Below, in pieces: positions 18,014-28,155 of a stretch of 64,000 bases of DNA. The stretch is taken from assembly GCF_001746415.1 (NCBI RefSeq), contig NZ_MEHJ01000001.1, forward strand, positions 6,392,501 to 6,456,500. The letters run 5' to 3'. Within the stretch, counting starts at the first letter, position 1. Each line of letters begins with the position of its first letter. Source of the DNA: Streptomyces agglomeratus (GTDB taxonomy: Bacteria; Actinomycetota; Actinomycetes; Streptomycetales; Streptomycetaceae). The notes beneath the pieces are model-generated. The model saw only the letters and a list, made by a program, of their open reading frames with translations. It was not told where the DNA came from and ran no database searches. Made by a program: the position numbers and the translations under genes.

Positions 18014-18886
18014 TCAGGAGTACGGGTAGAAACCGGAGCCCGTCTTGCGTCCCAGCCGGCCCGCGTCCACCATCCGCTGGAGCAGCGGGGGTGCGGCGTA
18101 CAGCGGTTCCTTGTACTCGTCGTACATCGAGTCGGCGACCGAGGCGACCGTGTCCAGGCCGATCAGGTCCGCGAGCTTGAGCGGGCCCATCGGGTGGGCG
18201 CAGCCCATCTCCATGCCGTTGTCGATGTCCTCGCGGCTCGCGATGCCGGACTCGAACATCCGGATCGCCGAGAGGAGGTACGGGATGAGGAGCGCGTTGA
18301 CCACGAAGCCCGAGCGGTCCTGGGCGCGGATGGCGTGCTTGCCGAGCACGTTCTGGACCACGCCCTCGGCGCGCTTGATGGTCTCCTCGGAGGTGGTCAG
18401 CGCCGGGATCAGCTCGACGAGCTTCTGCACCGGGGCCGGGTTGAAGAAGTGGATGCCGATGACCTGGTCCGGACGGGAGGTCGCGACGGCCAGCTTCACC
18501 AGCGGGATCGAGGAGGTGTTGGAGGCGAGGATCGCGTCCCGGCGGGTCACCACCTGGTCGAGGACCTGGAAGATCTCCGTCTTGATCGACTCGTTCTCGA
18601 CGACCGCCTCGATGACGAGGTCGCGGTCGGCGAACTCGCCGAGGTCGGTCGTGAAGCTGAGGCGGGCGAGAGTCTCGTCGCGCTCCTCCTCGGTGATCTT
18701 GCCGCGCTCGGCGGCCTTCGAGAGGGAGTTGTAGAGCCGGGTGCGGCCGATCTCCAGGGCCTCGCCCGTGGTCTCGGCGACCTTCACCTCGAGGCCGCTG
18801 CGGGCACACACCTCGGCAATGCCCGCGCCCATCTGGCCGCAGCCCACTACTCCGACGCGCTGCACATCCGCCATGGAGTCCGTCAC
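18014..18886 (-). CDS. 3-hydroxybutyryl-CoA dehydrogenase
   Basis: 290 residues. Rossmann fingerprint RVGVVGCGQMGAGIAEVCA near the N-terminus, VIEAVVENESIKTEIF, ASNTSSIPLV and the catalytic-region signature GIHFFNPAPVQKLVELI, then the C-terminal dimerisation domain (DRSGFVVNALLIPYL, MGPLKLADLIGLD). NAD(P)-dependent interconversion of acetoacetyl-CoA and 3-hydroxybutyryl-CoA. Start GTG at 18886 has GAAAGG upstream; ATG 18874 is the alternative. Divergent from the GHL10 gene, 158 bases apart. Confidence 0.92.
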   Translation of the reverse strand: MTDSMADVQRVGVVGCGQMGAGIAEVCARSGLEVKVAETTGEALEIGRTRLYNSLSKAAERGKITEEERDETLARLSFTTDLGEFADRDLVIEAVVENESIKTEIFQVLDQVVTRRDAILASNTSSIPLVKLAVATSRPDQVIGIHFFNPAPVQKLVELIPALTTSEETIKRAEGVVQNVLGKHAIRAQDRSGFVVNALLIPYLLSAIRMFESGIASREDIDNGMEMGCAHPMGPLKLADLIGLDTVASVADSMYDEYKEPLYAAPPLLQRMVDAGRLGRKTGSGFYPYS

Positions 18887-19044
18887 ATCGTGCCTTTCGC
18901 TGATCAACAGTTCGGCAGGCATCCGGCCGTACCGGTGCCCGCCTCGGCCCCCGACGTTACTCCGGGCCTACGTGTGCGTGAGGGGCCGGGGCGGGCATGC
19001 TCTGCGGATACGACGGGACGTATGCACCTAGTAAGGGGCGACAT

Positions 19045-20292
19045 ATGGTTCAGATCGGCCGAAGAAGGTTGTTGGCGGCGGCGGCCGGGGCGCTGTCCGT
19101 GCTGGCGGTCACCGGGGACGCGGCGGCCGCCGTCCCCGTCCGGCGCAAGAACCCGAAGCGCGAGCTGCGCGGGATGTGGCTGGCGACGGTCGCCAACCGC
19201 GACTGGCCCTCCAGGCCCGGGCTGACCGCCGACGAGCAGAAGGCCGAGCTGCTGGCCCACCTGGACACGGCGGTACGGCGCAGGCTGAACGCGGTGGTCT
19301 TCCAGGTCCGCCCGACCGCCGACGCCCTGTGGCCCTCGCCGTACGAACCGTGGTCGCAGTACCTGACCGGCGTACAGGGCAAGGACCCGGGCTGGGACCC
19401 GCTGGGGACGGCGGTGGAGGAGGCGCACAAGCGCGACCTGGAGCTGCACGCGTGGTTCAACCCCTACCGGGTCGCGAATCACACGGACCCCTCGCGGCTC
19501 GTGGAGTCGCATCCGGCGCGCGTCCACCCGGACTGGGTGCTGCCGTACGGCGGAAAGCTCTACTACAACCCGGGGCTGCCGGAGGTCAGGCGCTTCGTTC
19601 AGGACGCCATGCTGGACGCCGTGGAGCGCTACGACATCGACGCCGTGCACTGGGACGACTACTTCTACCCGTACCCGGTGGCCGGACAGGTCTTCGCGGA
19701 CGACGACGCGTACGCGCGCCACGGCGGCGGATTTCCGGACCGGGCGGCCTGGCGCCGCGACAACACCGACCGGCTGGTGAGCGAGACGGCCGAGCGGATC
19801 AAGGCGGTCAGGAAGAAGGGCAAGAAGGTCCGCTTCGGGATCAGTCCCTTCGGGGTGTGGCGCAACGCCACGACCGATCCGCTGGGCTCACCGACCCGGG
19901 CCGGGGTGCAGACGTACGACGATCTGCACGCCGACACCCGGAAGTGGGTGAAGGAGGGCTGGATCGACTACATCGTCCCGCAGCTCTACTGGAACATCGG
20001 TTTCGAGGCGGCCGACTACGCGAAGCTGCTGCCCTGGTGGGCGCGGACCGTACGGGGGACCGGCGTCGACCTGTACGCCGGAGAGGCGCTCTACAAGGCC
20101 GGAGACCCGGCCCAGCCCGCCGCCTGGCAGGACCCCGCCGAGCTGTCCCGCCACCTCACCCTGGCCAAAAACTTCGCGCAGGTGAGGGGGCACGTCTTCT
20201 TCTCGGCGAAGGAGGTGGCGGCCGACCGCATCAAAGCGATGGACCGGGTGGTGGCGGACCACTACCCGGCCCGGGTGCGGCCGCCCCACTGA
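19045..20292 (+). CDS. Secreted glycoside hydrolase-like protein (GHL10/DUF187)
   Basis: 415 residues. N-terminal signal IGRRRLLAAAAGALSVLAVTG with a twin-arginine-like start, cleavable after AAAA. The mature part begins ELRGMWLATVANRDWPSRPG and contains LNAVVFQVRPTADALW, AWFNPYRV, YDIDAVHWDDYFYPYP and PQLYWNIGF, all typical of the GHL10 TIM-barrel family. Likely an extracellular glycosidase, substrate unknown. The ATG at 19045 has AAGGGG ahead. Confidence 0.85.
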   Translation: MVQIGRRRLLAAAAGALSVLAVTGDAAAAVPVRRKNPKRELRGMWLATVANRDWPSRPGLTADEQKAELLAHLDTAVRRRLNAVVFQVRPTADALWPSPYEPWSQYLTGVQGKDPGWDPLGTAVEEAHKRDLELHAWFNPYRVANHTDPSRLVESHPARVHPDWVLPYGGKLYYNPGLPEVRRFVQDAMLDAVERYDIDAVHWDDYFYPYPVAGQVFADDDAYARHGGGFPDRAAWRRDNTDRLVSETAERIKAVRKKGKKVRFGISPFGVWRNATTDPLGSPTRAGVQTYDDLHADTRKWVKEGWIDYIVPQLYWNIGFEAADYAKLLPWWARTVRGTGVDLYAGEALYKAGDPAQPAAWQDPAELSRHLTLAKNFAQVRGHVFFSAKEVAADRIKAMDRVVADHYPARVRPPH

Positions 20293-20331
20293 CCGGCCCA
20301 GGGCCGGCCGGGGCTGCCGCGGTGTCGCAGC

Positions 20332-20535
20332 CTATTGCGGTGTTCCGCCGTGCTCCTTGTGCCGTACGACGGAGTCGGGGCCCGGCGAAACCAGCGCCTC
20401 GTGCCCGTCGTCGAAGCGCACACGGTACGGCGGGGTGCCCTCGGAACCGAGCACCTCGACGATCTTCGCGACCTTGTCCTCGTGGCCCACGGTCCTGCCG
20501 TGCACCAGCAGCTGGTCGCCCACGCTCGCTTGCAT
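20332..20535 (-). CDS. DUF1918 domain protein
   Basis: 67 residues. MQASVGDQLLVHGRTVG and PPYRVRFDDGHEALVSPGPDS fit the DUF1918 family of small beta-rich actinobacterial proteins (SH3-like) with unknown role. Sits after the EamA transporter gene on the same strand with an 83-base gap. Confidence 0.82.
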   Translation of the reverse strand: MQASVGDQLLVHGRTVGHEDKVAKIVEVLGSEGTPPYRVRFDDGHEALVSPGPDSVVRHKEHGGTPQ

Positions 20536-20558
20536 CGGGAATGCCCTTCTGTGGCCGA

Positions 20559-20589
20559 CTCTCGGTATGTCCCAGTTTATGACCGAGAG
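20559..20589 (-). terminator. Inverted repeat between EamA transporter and DUF1918 gene
   Basis: CTCTCGGT (20559-20566) pairs with ACCGAGAG (20582-20589), loop of 15 bases. On the minus strand it is 30 bases after the transporter stop and 24 before the DUF1918 ATG; terminator or operator. Confidence 0.4.
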
Positions 20590-20618
20590 CCCGGGTTGGC
20601 GCCCTGCTGCTGGGCCGT

Positions 20619-21614
20619 TCAGGTCCGCGCGCGCTGGGTGACCGCGATGCAGACCAGTACGCCGACGGCGGCGAGCGGAGCGGCGGGGGTCAGGTGCTCG
20701 CCGAGCAGGGCGACCGACCAGACCAGCGTCAGCAGGGGCTGGGCGAGCTGAAGCTGGCTCGCCCTGGAGACGCCGATCTCCGCCATGCCCCGGTACCAGA
20801 CGACGAGGCCCAGGAACTGCGAGCCGACCGCGACCCACAGCAGCCCGGCGACGCTGTGCGCCGTGAGGCGCACCGGTTCGAAGGTGAGCGCGAGGGCCGC
20901 CGCCGGGACGGTGAGCGGCAGGCACAACACCAGCGCCCAGCCGATGACCTGCCAGCCCGGCATCCGCCGTGCCAGCCTGCCGCCCTCGGTGTAGCCGGCG
21001 GCGCAGACCAGCAGCGCGCCGAAGAGGTACAGATCGCCGGCGGACAGCGCGCCGCCGCTCTGCTGGACGGTGAACGCGATGACCACGGCGGCGCCTGCGA
21101 GGGCCGCCACCCAGAACGCGCGCGACGGCCGGGTGCCGGTGCGCAGTGCCGAGAGGGCGGCGGTGGTGAGCGGCAGCAGGCCGACCACCACGGCGGCGTG
21201 CGAGGTGGTGGAGGTCTGGAGGGCGAGCGTCGTCAGCATCGGGAAGCCCAGGACCACGCCGCCGCCGACCACGGCGAGCCCGCCCCAGTGGCGGCGGGCC
21301 GGTACGGGTATCCGCAGGACGAGCAGGGCGGCGCCGGCGATGAGTGCGGCGAGGACGCTGCGTACGGCCACGAGCGACCAGGGGCCGAACCCTTCGAGGC
21401 CCCAGGCGGTGGCCGGGAAGGTCAGCGAGAAGGCGGTGACGCCCAGCGCGGCGAGGAGGGTCCCGCTGCGGGCAGTGCGGGGCGCCCGGGTCGTACCGGC
21501 TCCGGGATGGCCACCGGCTCCGGGACGCGCACCGGTCGTACCGGTCGCCGGGCTCTCGGTCTCGCTGCTGACCGCTACTGTCGTGCTGTGAGTAGCGCTA
21601 TTCTGTGCTGTCAT
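20619..21614 (-). CDS. EamA/DMT family transporter
   Basis: 331 residues. After about 45 hydrophilic residues come about ten transmembrane helices in two five-helix EamA halves (for example LLAALGVTAFSLTFPATAW, ALIAGAALLVL, LAGAAVVIAFTV, VIGWALVLCLPLTVPAAALAL, LLTLVWSVALLGE, AAVGVLVCIAV). Probably exports a small metabolite or amino acid; substrate not predictable. The ATG at 21614 shares bases with the ATG of the divergent MocR gene, suggesting the MocR protein controls it. Confidence 0.85.
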   Translation of the reverse strand: MTAQNSATHSTTVAVSSETESPATGTTGARPGAGGHPGAGTTRAPRTARSGTLLAALGVTAFSLTFPATAWGLEGFGPWSLVAVRSVLAALIAGAALLVLRIPVPARRHWGGLAVVGGGVVLGFPMLTTLALQTSTTSHAAVVVGLLPLTTAALSALRTGTRPSRAFWVAALAGAAVVIAFTVQQSGGALSAGDLYLFGALLVCAAGYTEGGRLARRMPGWQVIGWALVLCLPLTVPAAALALTFEPVRLTAHSVAGLLWVAVGSQFLGLVVWYRGMAEIGVSRASQLQLAQPLLTLVWSVALLGEHLTPAAPLAAVGVLVCIAVTQRART

Positions 21615-21625
21615 GTACGAGCGTA
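21599..21625. promoter_or_regulatory. Head-to-head leaderless promoters of the EamA and MocR genes
   Basis: Plus strand: TATTCT at 21599-21604, eight bases before ATG 21613. Minus strand: TACGCT (forward AGCGTA, 21620-21625), five bases before ATG 21614. The start codons overlap as CATG and neither has a Shine-Dalgarno. Each -10 box lies in the other gene's first codons. Confidence 0.5.
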
Positions 21626-23055
21626 GCAGTGTGGCGGAGCTGGCAGGATCCCTCAAGCGGGAGCTCGACCGCTACTCGCCCGGTGGAAAGCTCCCGTCGA
21701 GCAGGGTCCTGGTCGAGCGCTACCGGGTGAGCCCCGTGACGGTCTCGCGCGCTCTCGCGCAGCTCGCCGCCGAGGGCCTGGTCGTCACCCGGCCCGGCGC
21801 GGGCGCCTACCGGGCGCAGCCCCGTACGGCCACGGCGGCGCCCGGGGACACCTCCTGGCAGGAGGTCGCGCTCAGTGCCGACGGTGCCACCGAACTCGTA
21901 CCGCGCTCGGTCGACGCGTCCGGCGTCCTGGTCACCCTGGCCGCCCCGCCGCCCGGCGTCATCGAGTTCAACAGCGGCTACCTCCACGCCTCCCTCCAGC
22001 CGGAGCGGGCCATGGCGGCCGCCCTCGCGAGGGCCGGGCGCCGCCCCGGCGCCTGGGGGCGGCCGCCGACCGACGGGGTGCCCGAGCTGCGCGAGTGGTT
22101 CGCCCGGGGGATCGGCGGCGCGATCACCGCCGCAGAGGTCCTCGTCGCCGCCGGCGGCCAGAGCGCGCTGACGACCGCCCTGCGCGCACTGGCCCCGCCG
22201 GGCGCTCCGGTGCTGGTCGAGTCGCCGACGTACCCCGGCATGCTGGCGATCGCCCGCGCGGCGGGACTGCGGCCGGTGCCCGTGCCGATGGACGCGGACG
22301 GGGTGCGCCCCGAACTCCTCGCGGCGGCCTTCAGGGCCACCGGTGCCCGCGTCTTCGTCTGCCAGCCGCTCTTCCAGAACCCGACCGGTGCGGTGCTCTC
22401 GGCCGAGCGCCGCCCCGAAGTGCTGCGGATCGCGCGTGAGGCGGGGGCCTTCGTCATCGAGGACGACTTTGTGCGGCGCCTGGTCCACGACGACGCCGGG
22501 CCACTGCCCCGGCCGCTCGCCACCGACGACCACGACGGCGTCGTCGTCCACGTCTGCTCGCTCACCAAGGCGACCTCGCCCAGCTTCCGGGTGTGCGCCC
22601 TGGCGGCGCGCGGGCCGGTGCTGGAGCGGCTGCGCGCCATCCAGGTCGTCGAGAGCTTCTTCGTGCCCCGGCCGCTCCAGGAGGCCGCCGTGGAGCTGGT
22701 CGGGTCCCCGGCCTGGCCGCGTCATCTCCGTACGGTGGCGGGTGAGTTGAGGGTACGCCGCGACACCCTCACCGCAGCCCTGCGCCTCGGCCTGCCGGAA
22801 CTCGCGCTGCCGCACGTCCCTTCCGGGGGCTACCACCTGTGGCTGAGGCTGCCCGACGGCGCGGACGAGAACGCGGTGGTCTCGGCGGCCCTGCGGGCGG
22901 GCGTCGCGATCGCCCCCGGCCGCCCGTACTTCAGCGCGGAACCGACCGCCGGGCACGTCCGGCTGAGCTTCGCCGGGGTGGCGGGCCCGGCCGAGATCAC
23001 CGAGGGCGTCAAGCGCCTGCGGGGCGCGTGCGCGGGGCTGCTCGGCGGGGAGTAG
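21613..23055 (+). CDS. MocR family regulator (GntR DNA-binding plus aminotransferase domain)
   Basis: 480 residues. Winged helix about 1-70 (LPSSRVLVERYRVSPVTVSRALAQ), linker, then a fold-type I aminotransferase-like domain (LVAAGGQSALTTAL, QNPTGAVLS, IEDDFVRRLV, PLP lysine in SLTKATSPSFRV). MocR proteins sense PLP or PLP adducts and often control a neighbouring divergent gene, here the EamA transporter. The GNPxG-type Asn and the EDD aspartate are present, so PLP binding is likely intact. Confidence 0.9.
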   Translation: MYERSSVAELAGSLKRELDRYSPGGKLPSSRVLVERYRVSPVTVSRALAQLAAEGLVVTRPGAGAYRAQPRTATAAPGDTSWQEVALSADGATELVPRSVDASGVLVTLAAPPPGVIEFNSGYLHASLQPERAMAAALARAGRRPGAWGRPPTDGVPELREWFARGIGGAITAAEVLVAAGGQSALTTALRALAPPGAPVLVESPTYPGMLAIARAAGLRPVPVPMDADGVRPELLAAAFRATGARVFVCQPLFQNPTGAVLSAERRPEVLRIAREAGAFVIEDDFVRRLVHDDAGPLPRPLATDDHDGVVVHVCSLTKATSPSFRVCALAARGPVLERLRAIQVVESFFVPRPLQEAAVELVGSPAWPRHLRTVAGELRVRRDTLTAALRLGLPELALPHVPSGGYHLWLRLPDGADENAVVSAALRAGVAIAPGRPYFSAEPTAGHVRLSFAGVAGPAEITEGVKRLRGACAGLLGGE

Positions 23056-23142
23056 CCCACCGCGCGGGTCGCACCCGCGGGTCGCACCGCGCGGATTCTC
23101 CCGCAGCGCGGAAAATGGCCCACAGGAGTCAGCCCCGTGGAG

Positions 23143-24300
23143 TCAGCGCTTCACCGCCCGCAGCACCACGAACTTCGGGTCGCCGGCGATCAGTTCGCTG
23201 TTGCCGAAGATCCGGCGCAGCGTCACGTGGTAGCCGAGGTGCCGGTTGCCGACGACCCACAGTTCACCCCCGGGCCGCAACGCGTCCCGCGCCCCGCCGA
23301 ACATGCGGCGGGCCGTCGCGTCCGTCGTCGCCTGGTGGCTGTGGAACGGCGGGTTGTTCAGTACGAGATCCACCGTCCCCGCCGCCACTCCCGACAGGCC
23401 GTCGCCCACCCGGAACTCCGCCTTCCGGTCCGCCCCGGTGTTCGCCCGGAACGTGGCTTCCGCCGACGCCACCGCCTGGAACGACTCGTCGGTGAACAGG
23501 ACCTCGGCCTCGGGATTGGCGAGCGCGGCCGCCGTACCCACCACGCCGTTGCCGCAGCCCAGGTCGACGACGCGCTCGGGGCCCCGGCGCCGCGGGAGAT
23601 GCCGGAGGAAGAACCGCGTGCCGATGTCGAGGCGCTCGGCGCAGAAGACGCCCGCGTGGTTGGTGACGGTGATGCCGGACGCGACGCCCACGTCGGCGGG
23701 CAGCGTGTAGCTGTACGGCCACGGGTCGCCGCCCCGTGCGAGGCCCGGATCCGGCGTACAGAAAATGAGCCGCGCCTTCTTCACCGCCAGTGACGTCCGT
23801 GTCGTACCGAGGATCCGTTCGAACAGCCGGAGGGTCGAGGTGTGGATCTCCTTGACCAGCCCCGTGCCGACGACGACGGTGTCCGCGTGGACGTGCGGGG
23901 CGAGCCGGTGCAGCTGGTCCTCCAGCAGGGCGAGGCTCTTGGGGACGCGGATCAGGAGTACGTCGATCCGCTCCGGCGGGGGCTCCTGCGTGGAGAGAAG
24001 GCGCACCGAGGACACGTCCGCCCCGTTGCGCTCCAGGTTCACCCGGGTCGCCTGCTGGGCGAGGTACGAGTCGGTGATCTGTGTGGGGCGGCAGCCGGCC
24101 AGGGCGGTGGCCAGGGAGCCCCAGCGGTCGCCGGCCACGACGACGGTGCCGGACAGGTCCGTGGGAGGATCGCCGGCCGTTCCCTCCAGATGCCGCAGCA
24201 GGTACTCGTCGGCTGCGTCCCAGGCACGGAGCCTGTCGCGGGGGTCCTCGGGGAAGCGGACGAGTTCGTACTCGCCCTTTGACGTCGTCAGATGGTTCAT
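23143..24300 (-). CDS. Class I methyltransferase, RlmG/RsmC-like
   Basis: 385 residues. The N-terminal half is a degenerate methyltransferase-like domain (TVVVAGDRWGSLATALAG); the C-terminal half has an intact SAM site VVDLGCGNGVVGTAAAL and the catalytic LNNPPFHSHQ (NPPF) used for N2-guanine methylation. Duplicate-domain architecture and length match RlmG (23S rRNA G1835) and RsmC. Which rRNA base is methylated is inferred only. Convergent with the MocR gene. Confidence 0.85.
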   Translation of the reverse strand: MNHLTTSKGEYELVRFPEDPRDRLRAWDAADEYLLRHLEGTAGDPPTDLSGTVVVAGDRWGSLATALAGCRPTQITDSYLAQQATRVNLERNGADVSSVRLLSTQEPPPERIDVLLIRVPKSLALLEDQLHRLAPHVHADTVVVGTGLVKEIHTSTLRLFERILGTTRTSLAVKKARLIFCTPDPGLARGGDPWPYSYTLPADVGVASGITVTNHAGVFCAERLDIGTRFFLRHLPRRRGPERVVDLGCGNGVVGTAAALANPEAEVLFTDESFQAVASAEATFRANTGADRKAEFRVGDGLSGVAAGTVDLVLNNPPFHSHQATTDATARRMFGGARDALRPGGELWVVGNRHLGYHVTLRRIFGNSELIAGDPKFVVLRAVKR

Positions 24301-24333
24301 TGTGCCCTCAGGCTAACCGAGCCCCCGTACGCC

Positions 24334-25116
24334 TCACTCCGGCTGGGCCGGGGGCCTGGCGATGACGCTGAACGCGGTGCCGAAGGGATCGGTGATCTCC
24401 GCGAACCGGCCGTACGGGCTGTCCGCGGGCGCGCCGGCCGTGCCGCCCGCCGCGACGGCGCGCTCCACCAGGGCGTCGGTGTCCGCCACCTCGAAGGTGG
24501 TCTGCCAGACGGAGGCGGCGGCGGACGGATCGCCGAAGATTCCGCCGATCTCGTGGCCGTCGGGACGGCGCAGGAAGGTGAAGTCGAAGCCGGGGAGATC
24601 TTCGTTGCCGTCGAGGGTGAAGCCGAAGAGCGACGTGTAGAAGTCCCGCGCGCGGCCGGGCTCGGGCGTGGTCAGATCGTTGCGGACCAGCGAGCCGGGT
24701 TCGTTCACGATCAGGCAGCCGGGGAGGGTACGGCCCTGCCAGAGGCCGAATCCGGCGCCCACGGCGTCCGACGCCAGGGCGATCCGCGCCCGGTCGCCGA
24801 ACTCCACCGGGCCCTGCGTCAGGGTGCCGCCCGCGTCGGTGACGCGCTTGGCGGTGGCGTCACAGTCCTGTGTCGCGAAGTACATGCGCCAGAAGCCGGG
24901 GGCGGGGTCGGGGGCGGAGGGGGGCCGGAAGCCGGCCACGGCCCGGCCGCGCAGCAGGCAGGTGGTGTGGCCGGCGGTCCCGGTCGCTTCCGCGTCGGTC
25001 TCGAAGTCCCAGCCGAACAGCGCGCTGTAGAACTCCTTCGCGCGGTCGAGGTCCGGGACGTCGAGGTCGATCCAAGTGGGGGTGGACTCCGGCTGGTTGC
25101 TGTCGACGTGGCTCAT
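24334..25116 (-). CDS. Two-domain VOC (glyoxalase/bleomycin-resistance fold) protein
   Basis: 260 residues made of two similar halves: TWIDLDVPDLDRAKEFYSALFGWDFE and NDLTTPEPGRARDFYTSLFGFTLD each start a VOC module; each ends in ATDPFGTAF-like sequence (DPFGTAFSVI). Could be a metal-dependent lyase or a ligand-binding protein. No membrane segment. Tandem with the methyltransferase gene, 33 bases apart. Confidence 0.82.
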   Translation of the reverse strand: MSHVDSNQPESTPTWIDLDVPDLDRAKEFYSALFGWDFETDAEATGTAGHTTCLLRGRAVAGFRPPSAPDPAPGFWRMYFATQDCDATAKRVTDAGGTLTQGPVEFGDRARIALASDAVGAGFGLWQGRTLPGCLIVNEPGSLVRNDLTTPEPGRARDFYTSLFGFTLDGNEDLPGFDFTFLRRPDGHEIGGIFGDPSAAASVWQTTFEVADTDALVERAVAAGGTAGAPADSPYGRFAEITDPFGTAFSVIARPPAQPE

Positions 25117-25262
25117 CCACTGCTCCTCGGTTCCGGCGCTGGTACGCCGAGGTTAGACCGCATGTAGGACAGCTTCCGGCCGGGACTCGCGGGGCCCTGG
25201 CACCCCGGCGCCGTCCGGCCCGCCCCCTTTCCCCTCCAGGACCCCGGACCCAGGACGCCGGG

Positions 25263-25448
25263 TCAGCCGGCGAGGGCGTGGACGCCGATGACGAAAGCGA
25301 GGTACGGCACCACGATCGCGGCCAGGACGGCCGCCACGACGAGGATCGCCTTCATCACCTGTTCCGCGGTCCGGTGGTCGCGGACGGGGCGCGGGTGCGC
25401 CCGGCGGGCGGGCCGGCGGCCGTTCCGGTCAGGCGCGTGTGTGTTCAT
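25263..25448 (-). CDS. Small single-pass membrane protein
   Basis: 61 residues: a basic 30-residue N-terminus (NRNGRRPARRAHPRP-like composition) followed by one helix AILVVAAVLAAIVVPYLAFVIG. Start ATG 25448; an internal ATG would leave only the helix. Unknown function; coding is supported by codon bias and clean size only. Confidence 0.45.
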   Translation of the reverse strand: MNTHAPDRNGRRPARRAHPRPVRDHRTAEQVMKAILVVAAVLAAIVVPYLAFVIGVHALAG

Positions 25449-25530
25449 GGGGGCAGCTTGGCGATCTCGGCGGGGTGACGCCATCCGCAGGGGTACTCGG
25501 TCGGACGTACGCGGCGTCAGGCGGATGTAC

Positions 25531-26139
25531 TCAAGCGCGGCGGCCGGAGGCCCGCTCACCCGCCCGGCCAGAGCCGCCGCTCGCCAGCAGGCGCAGTACC
25601 TTTTCGAGCCGGACCTGCCTGCTGTCCGGCGTGAGCGCCTGGAGCAGCGGCAGCATCACCAGGTAGCGGCCGGTCTTGTCCAGCGCCTCGTACGCCTTCT
25701 TCGCCTCGGGGTCCGCGTCGAGGGCCGCCGCGAGATCGGCGGGCACCGCGGCGGTCTTCTGCGACGCGTACGCCGCCGCCCAGCGTCCGTCCTCCTGGGC
25801 CCGGCGCACCTCGGCCAGCCCGGGCTCACGCATCCGCCCGGCGGCCGTCAGCATCGCGACCTTCTCCACGTTGACCTGCGACCACAGGCTCTTGGGCCGG
25901 CGCGGCACGTATTTCTGGAGGTAGTGCCGGTCGTCGTGGGAGCGCCGCTGACCGGAGATCCAGCCGTAGCACAGCCCGATGTCGACCAGTTCGTCGTCGG
26001 TGACCGTCGCGATGCCCGACTTCTTCTTCGCCACCTTGATCCACACGCCTTCGTGGCGCGTGTGGTGCCCGGCCAGCCAGTTCTCGAACGCCTCGCCGTC
26101 CGGGAAGGCGATGATCTCCACTCCGTCGAGCTGCTCCAT
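25531..26139 (-). CDS. YdeI/OmpD-associated family protein
   Basis: 202 residues. FPDGEAFENWLAGHHTRHEGVWIKVAKK, DIGLCYGWISGQRRSHDDRHYLQKYVPRRPKSLWSQVN and the C-terminal LDADPEAKKAYEALDKTGRYLVMLPLLQA are the family hallmarks. A small cytoplasmic protein of unknown biochemical role. ATG 26139 chosen as the usual MEQLDGVEI start. Confidence 0.82.
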   Translation of the reverse strand: MEQLDGVEIIAFPDGEAFENWLAGHHTRHEGVWIKVAKKKSGIATVTDDELVDIGLCYGWISGQRRSHDDRHYLQKYVPRRPKSLWSQVNVEKVAMLTAAGRMREPGLAEVRRAQEDGRWAAAYASQKTAAVPADLAAALDADPEAKKAYEALDKTGRYLVMLPLLQALTPDSRQVRLEKVLRLLASGGSGRAGERASGRRA

Positions 26140-26277
26140 GCGGCTCAGGCTATCGCCCGCCCGGCCGGCCGCCACCGAGCTCCGGGAGTCCGCCCCGCAC
26201 CGCCCGGCCTCGCCCCGCGCACCGCGGTGGCGGCCACCGGATTCCGCACGGCGCCCGGACCGCCCTCGGGCGCGGGT

Positions 26278-26780
26278 TCAGGGGTGCGCGCAGGACACCG
26301 ACCCGACGCGGGCCGCGCCGCCCGCCGCGGCCACCGCCCTGTCGAGGACGGCGTCCGCCCGCTCGCCGGCGCGGATCGTGACGGCGAGGGTCCGGCTCAC
26401 CCGGTATCCGGTCACCGGCTGCCGCCGGAGCCGTCCGGCTCCAGGACGGGCGTCAGACCGAGACGCACCGTGCCCGCGTCGCGCCGGGCGACGCCCTCGG
26501 CCTCGAGGGCTTCCCGTACCCGACGTGTCGCGGCGGTGTTGTGGCTCATCGCCTCGGAGGGCGTGCGCTGCACCGACTCCACCACGACCGTGGCCAGCAC
26601 GGTCGCGCAGGCGGGTGCGGGCCGCGCCGCCGCTTCGGCCGGTACGGACCGCTCGCCGCCGTGAGCCGCCCCGGCGGACGCGGTCCCGCCGGCCGGCAGG
26701 CCGGCAGCCAGGGCGACGGTGGCCAGGGCGACGGTGGCGAGCGACCGGGCGGCGAAGGCCGTAGCGGTGGGCACCAGCAA
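26278..26780 (-). pseudogene. Secreted SIMPL-domain protein, frameshifted
   Basis: Two frames join into one SIMPL (DUF541) protein. First part: signal-like LATVALATVALAAGLPAGG, then ATVLATVVVESVQRTPSEA and VREALEAEGVARRDAGTVRL, ending GSGGSR at a TGA (26412-26414). Directly there the next frame continues PVTGYRVSRTLAVTIRAGER and ADAVLDRAVAAAGG, ending with its own TGA at 26278-26280. VTGYRVS is the expected continuation of SIMPL domains. So one base is gained or lost near 26415-26425: a real mutation, a base-calling error, or programmed shifting. Start uncertain (TTG 26780 or GTG 26774, with GGAG upstream). Divergent from argC. Confidence 0.6.
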
Positions 26781-26907
26781 CGCGTTCTCCAGAGGTCCAG
26801 CGGCCGGTGGGCCGGCGGTACGGCAGGTTCGGTCATGCACTCGCGTCGACCGTTCCACGGCCCCGGCGGGGCCGCGAGCCGAGATGCGCCGGTCAGCCCC
26901 ATATCCA

Positions 26908-28151
<1,244 letters not shown>

Positions 28152-28155
<4 letters not shown>

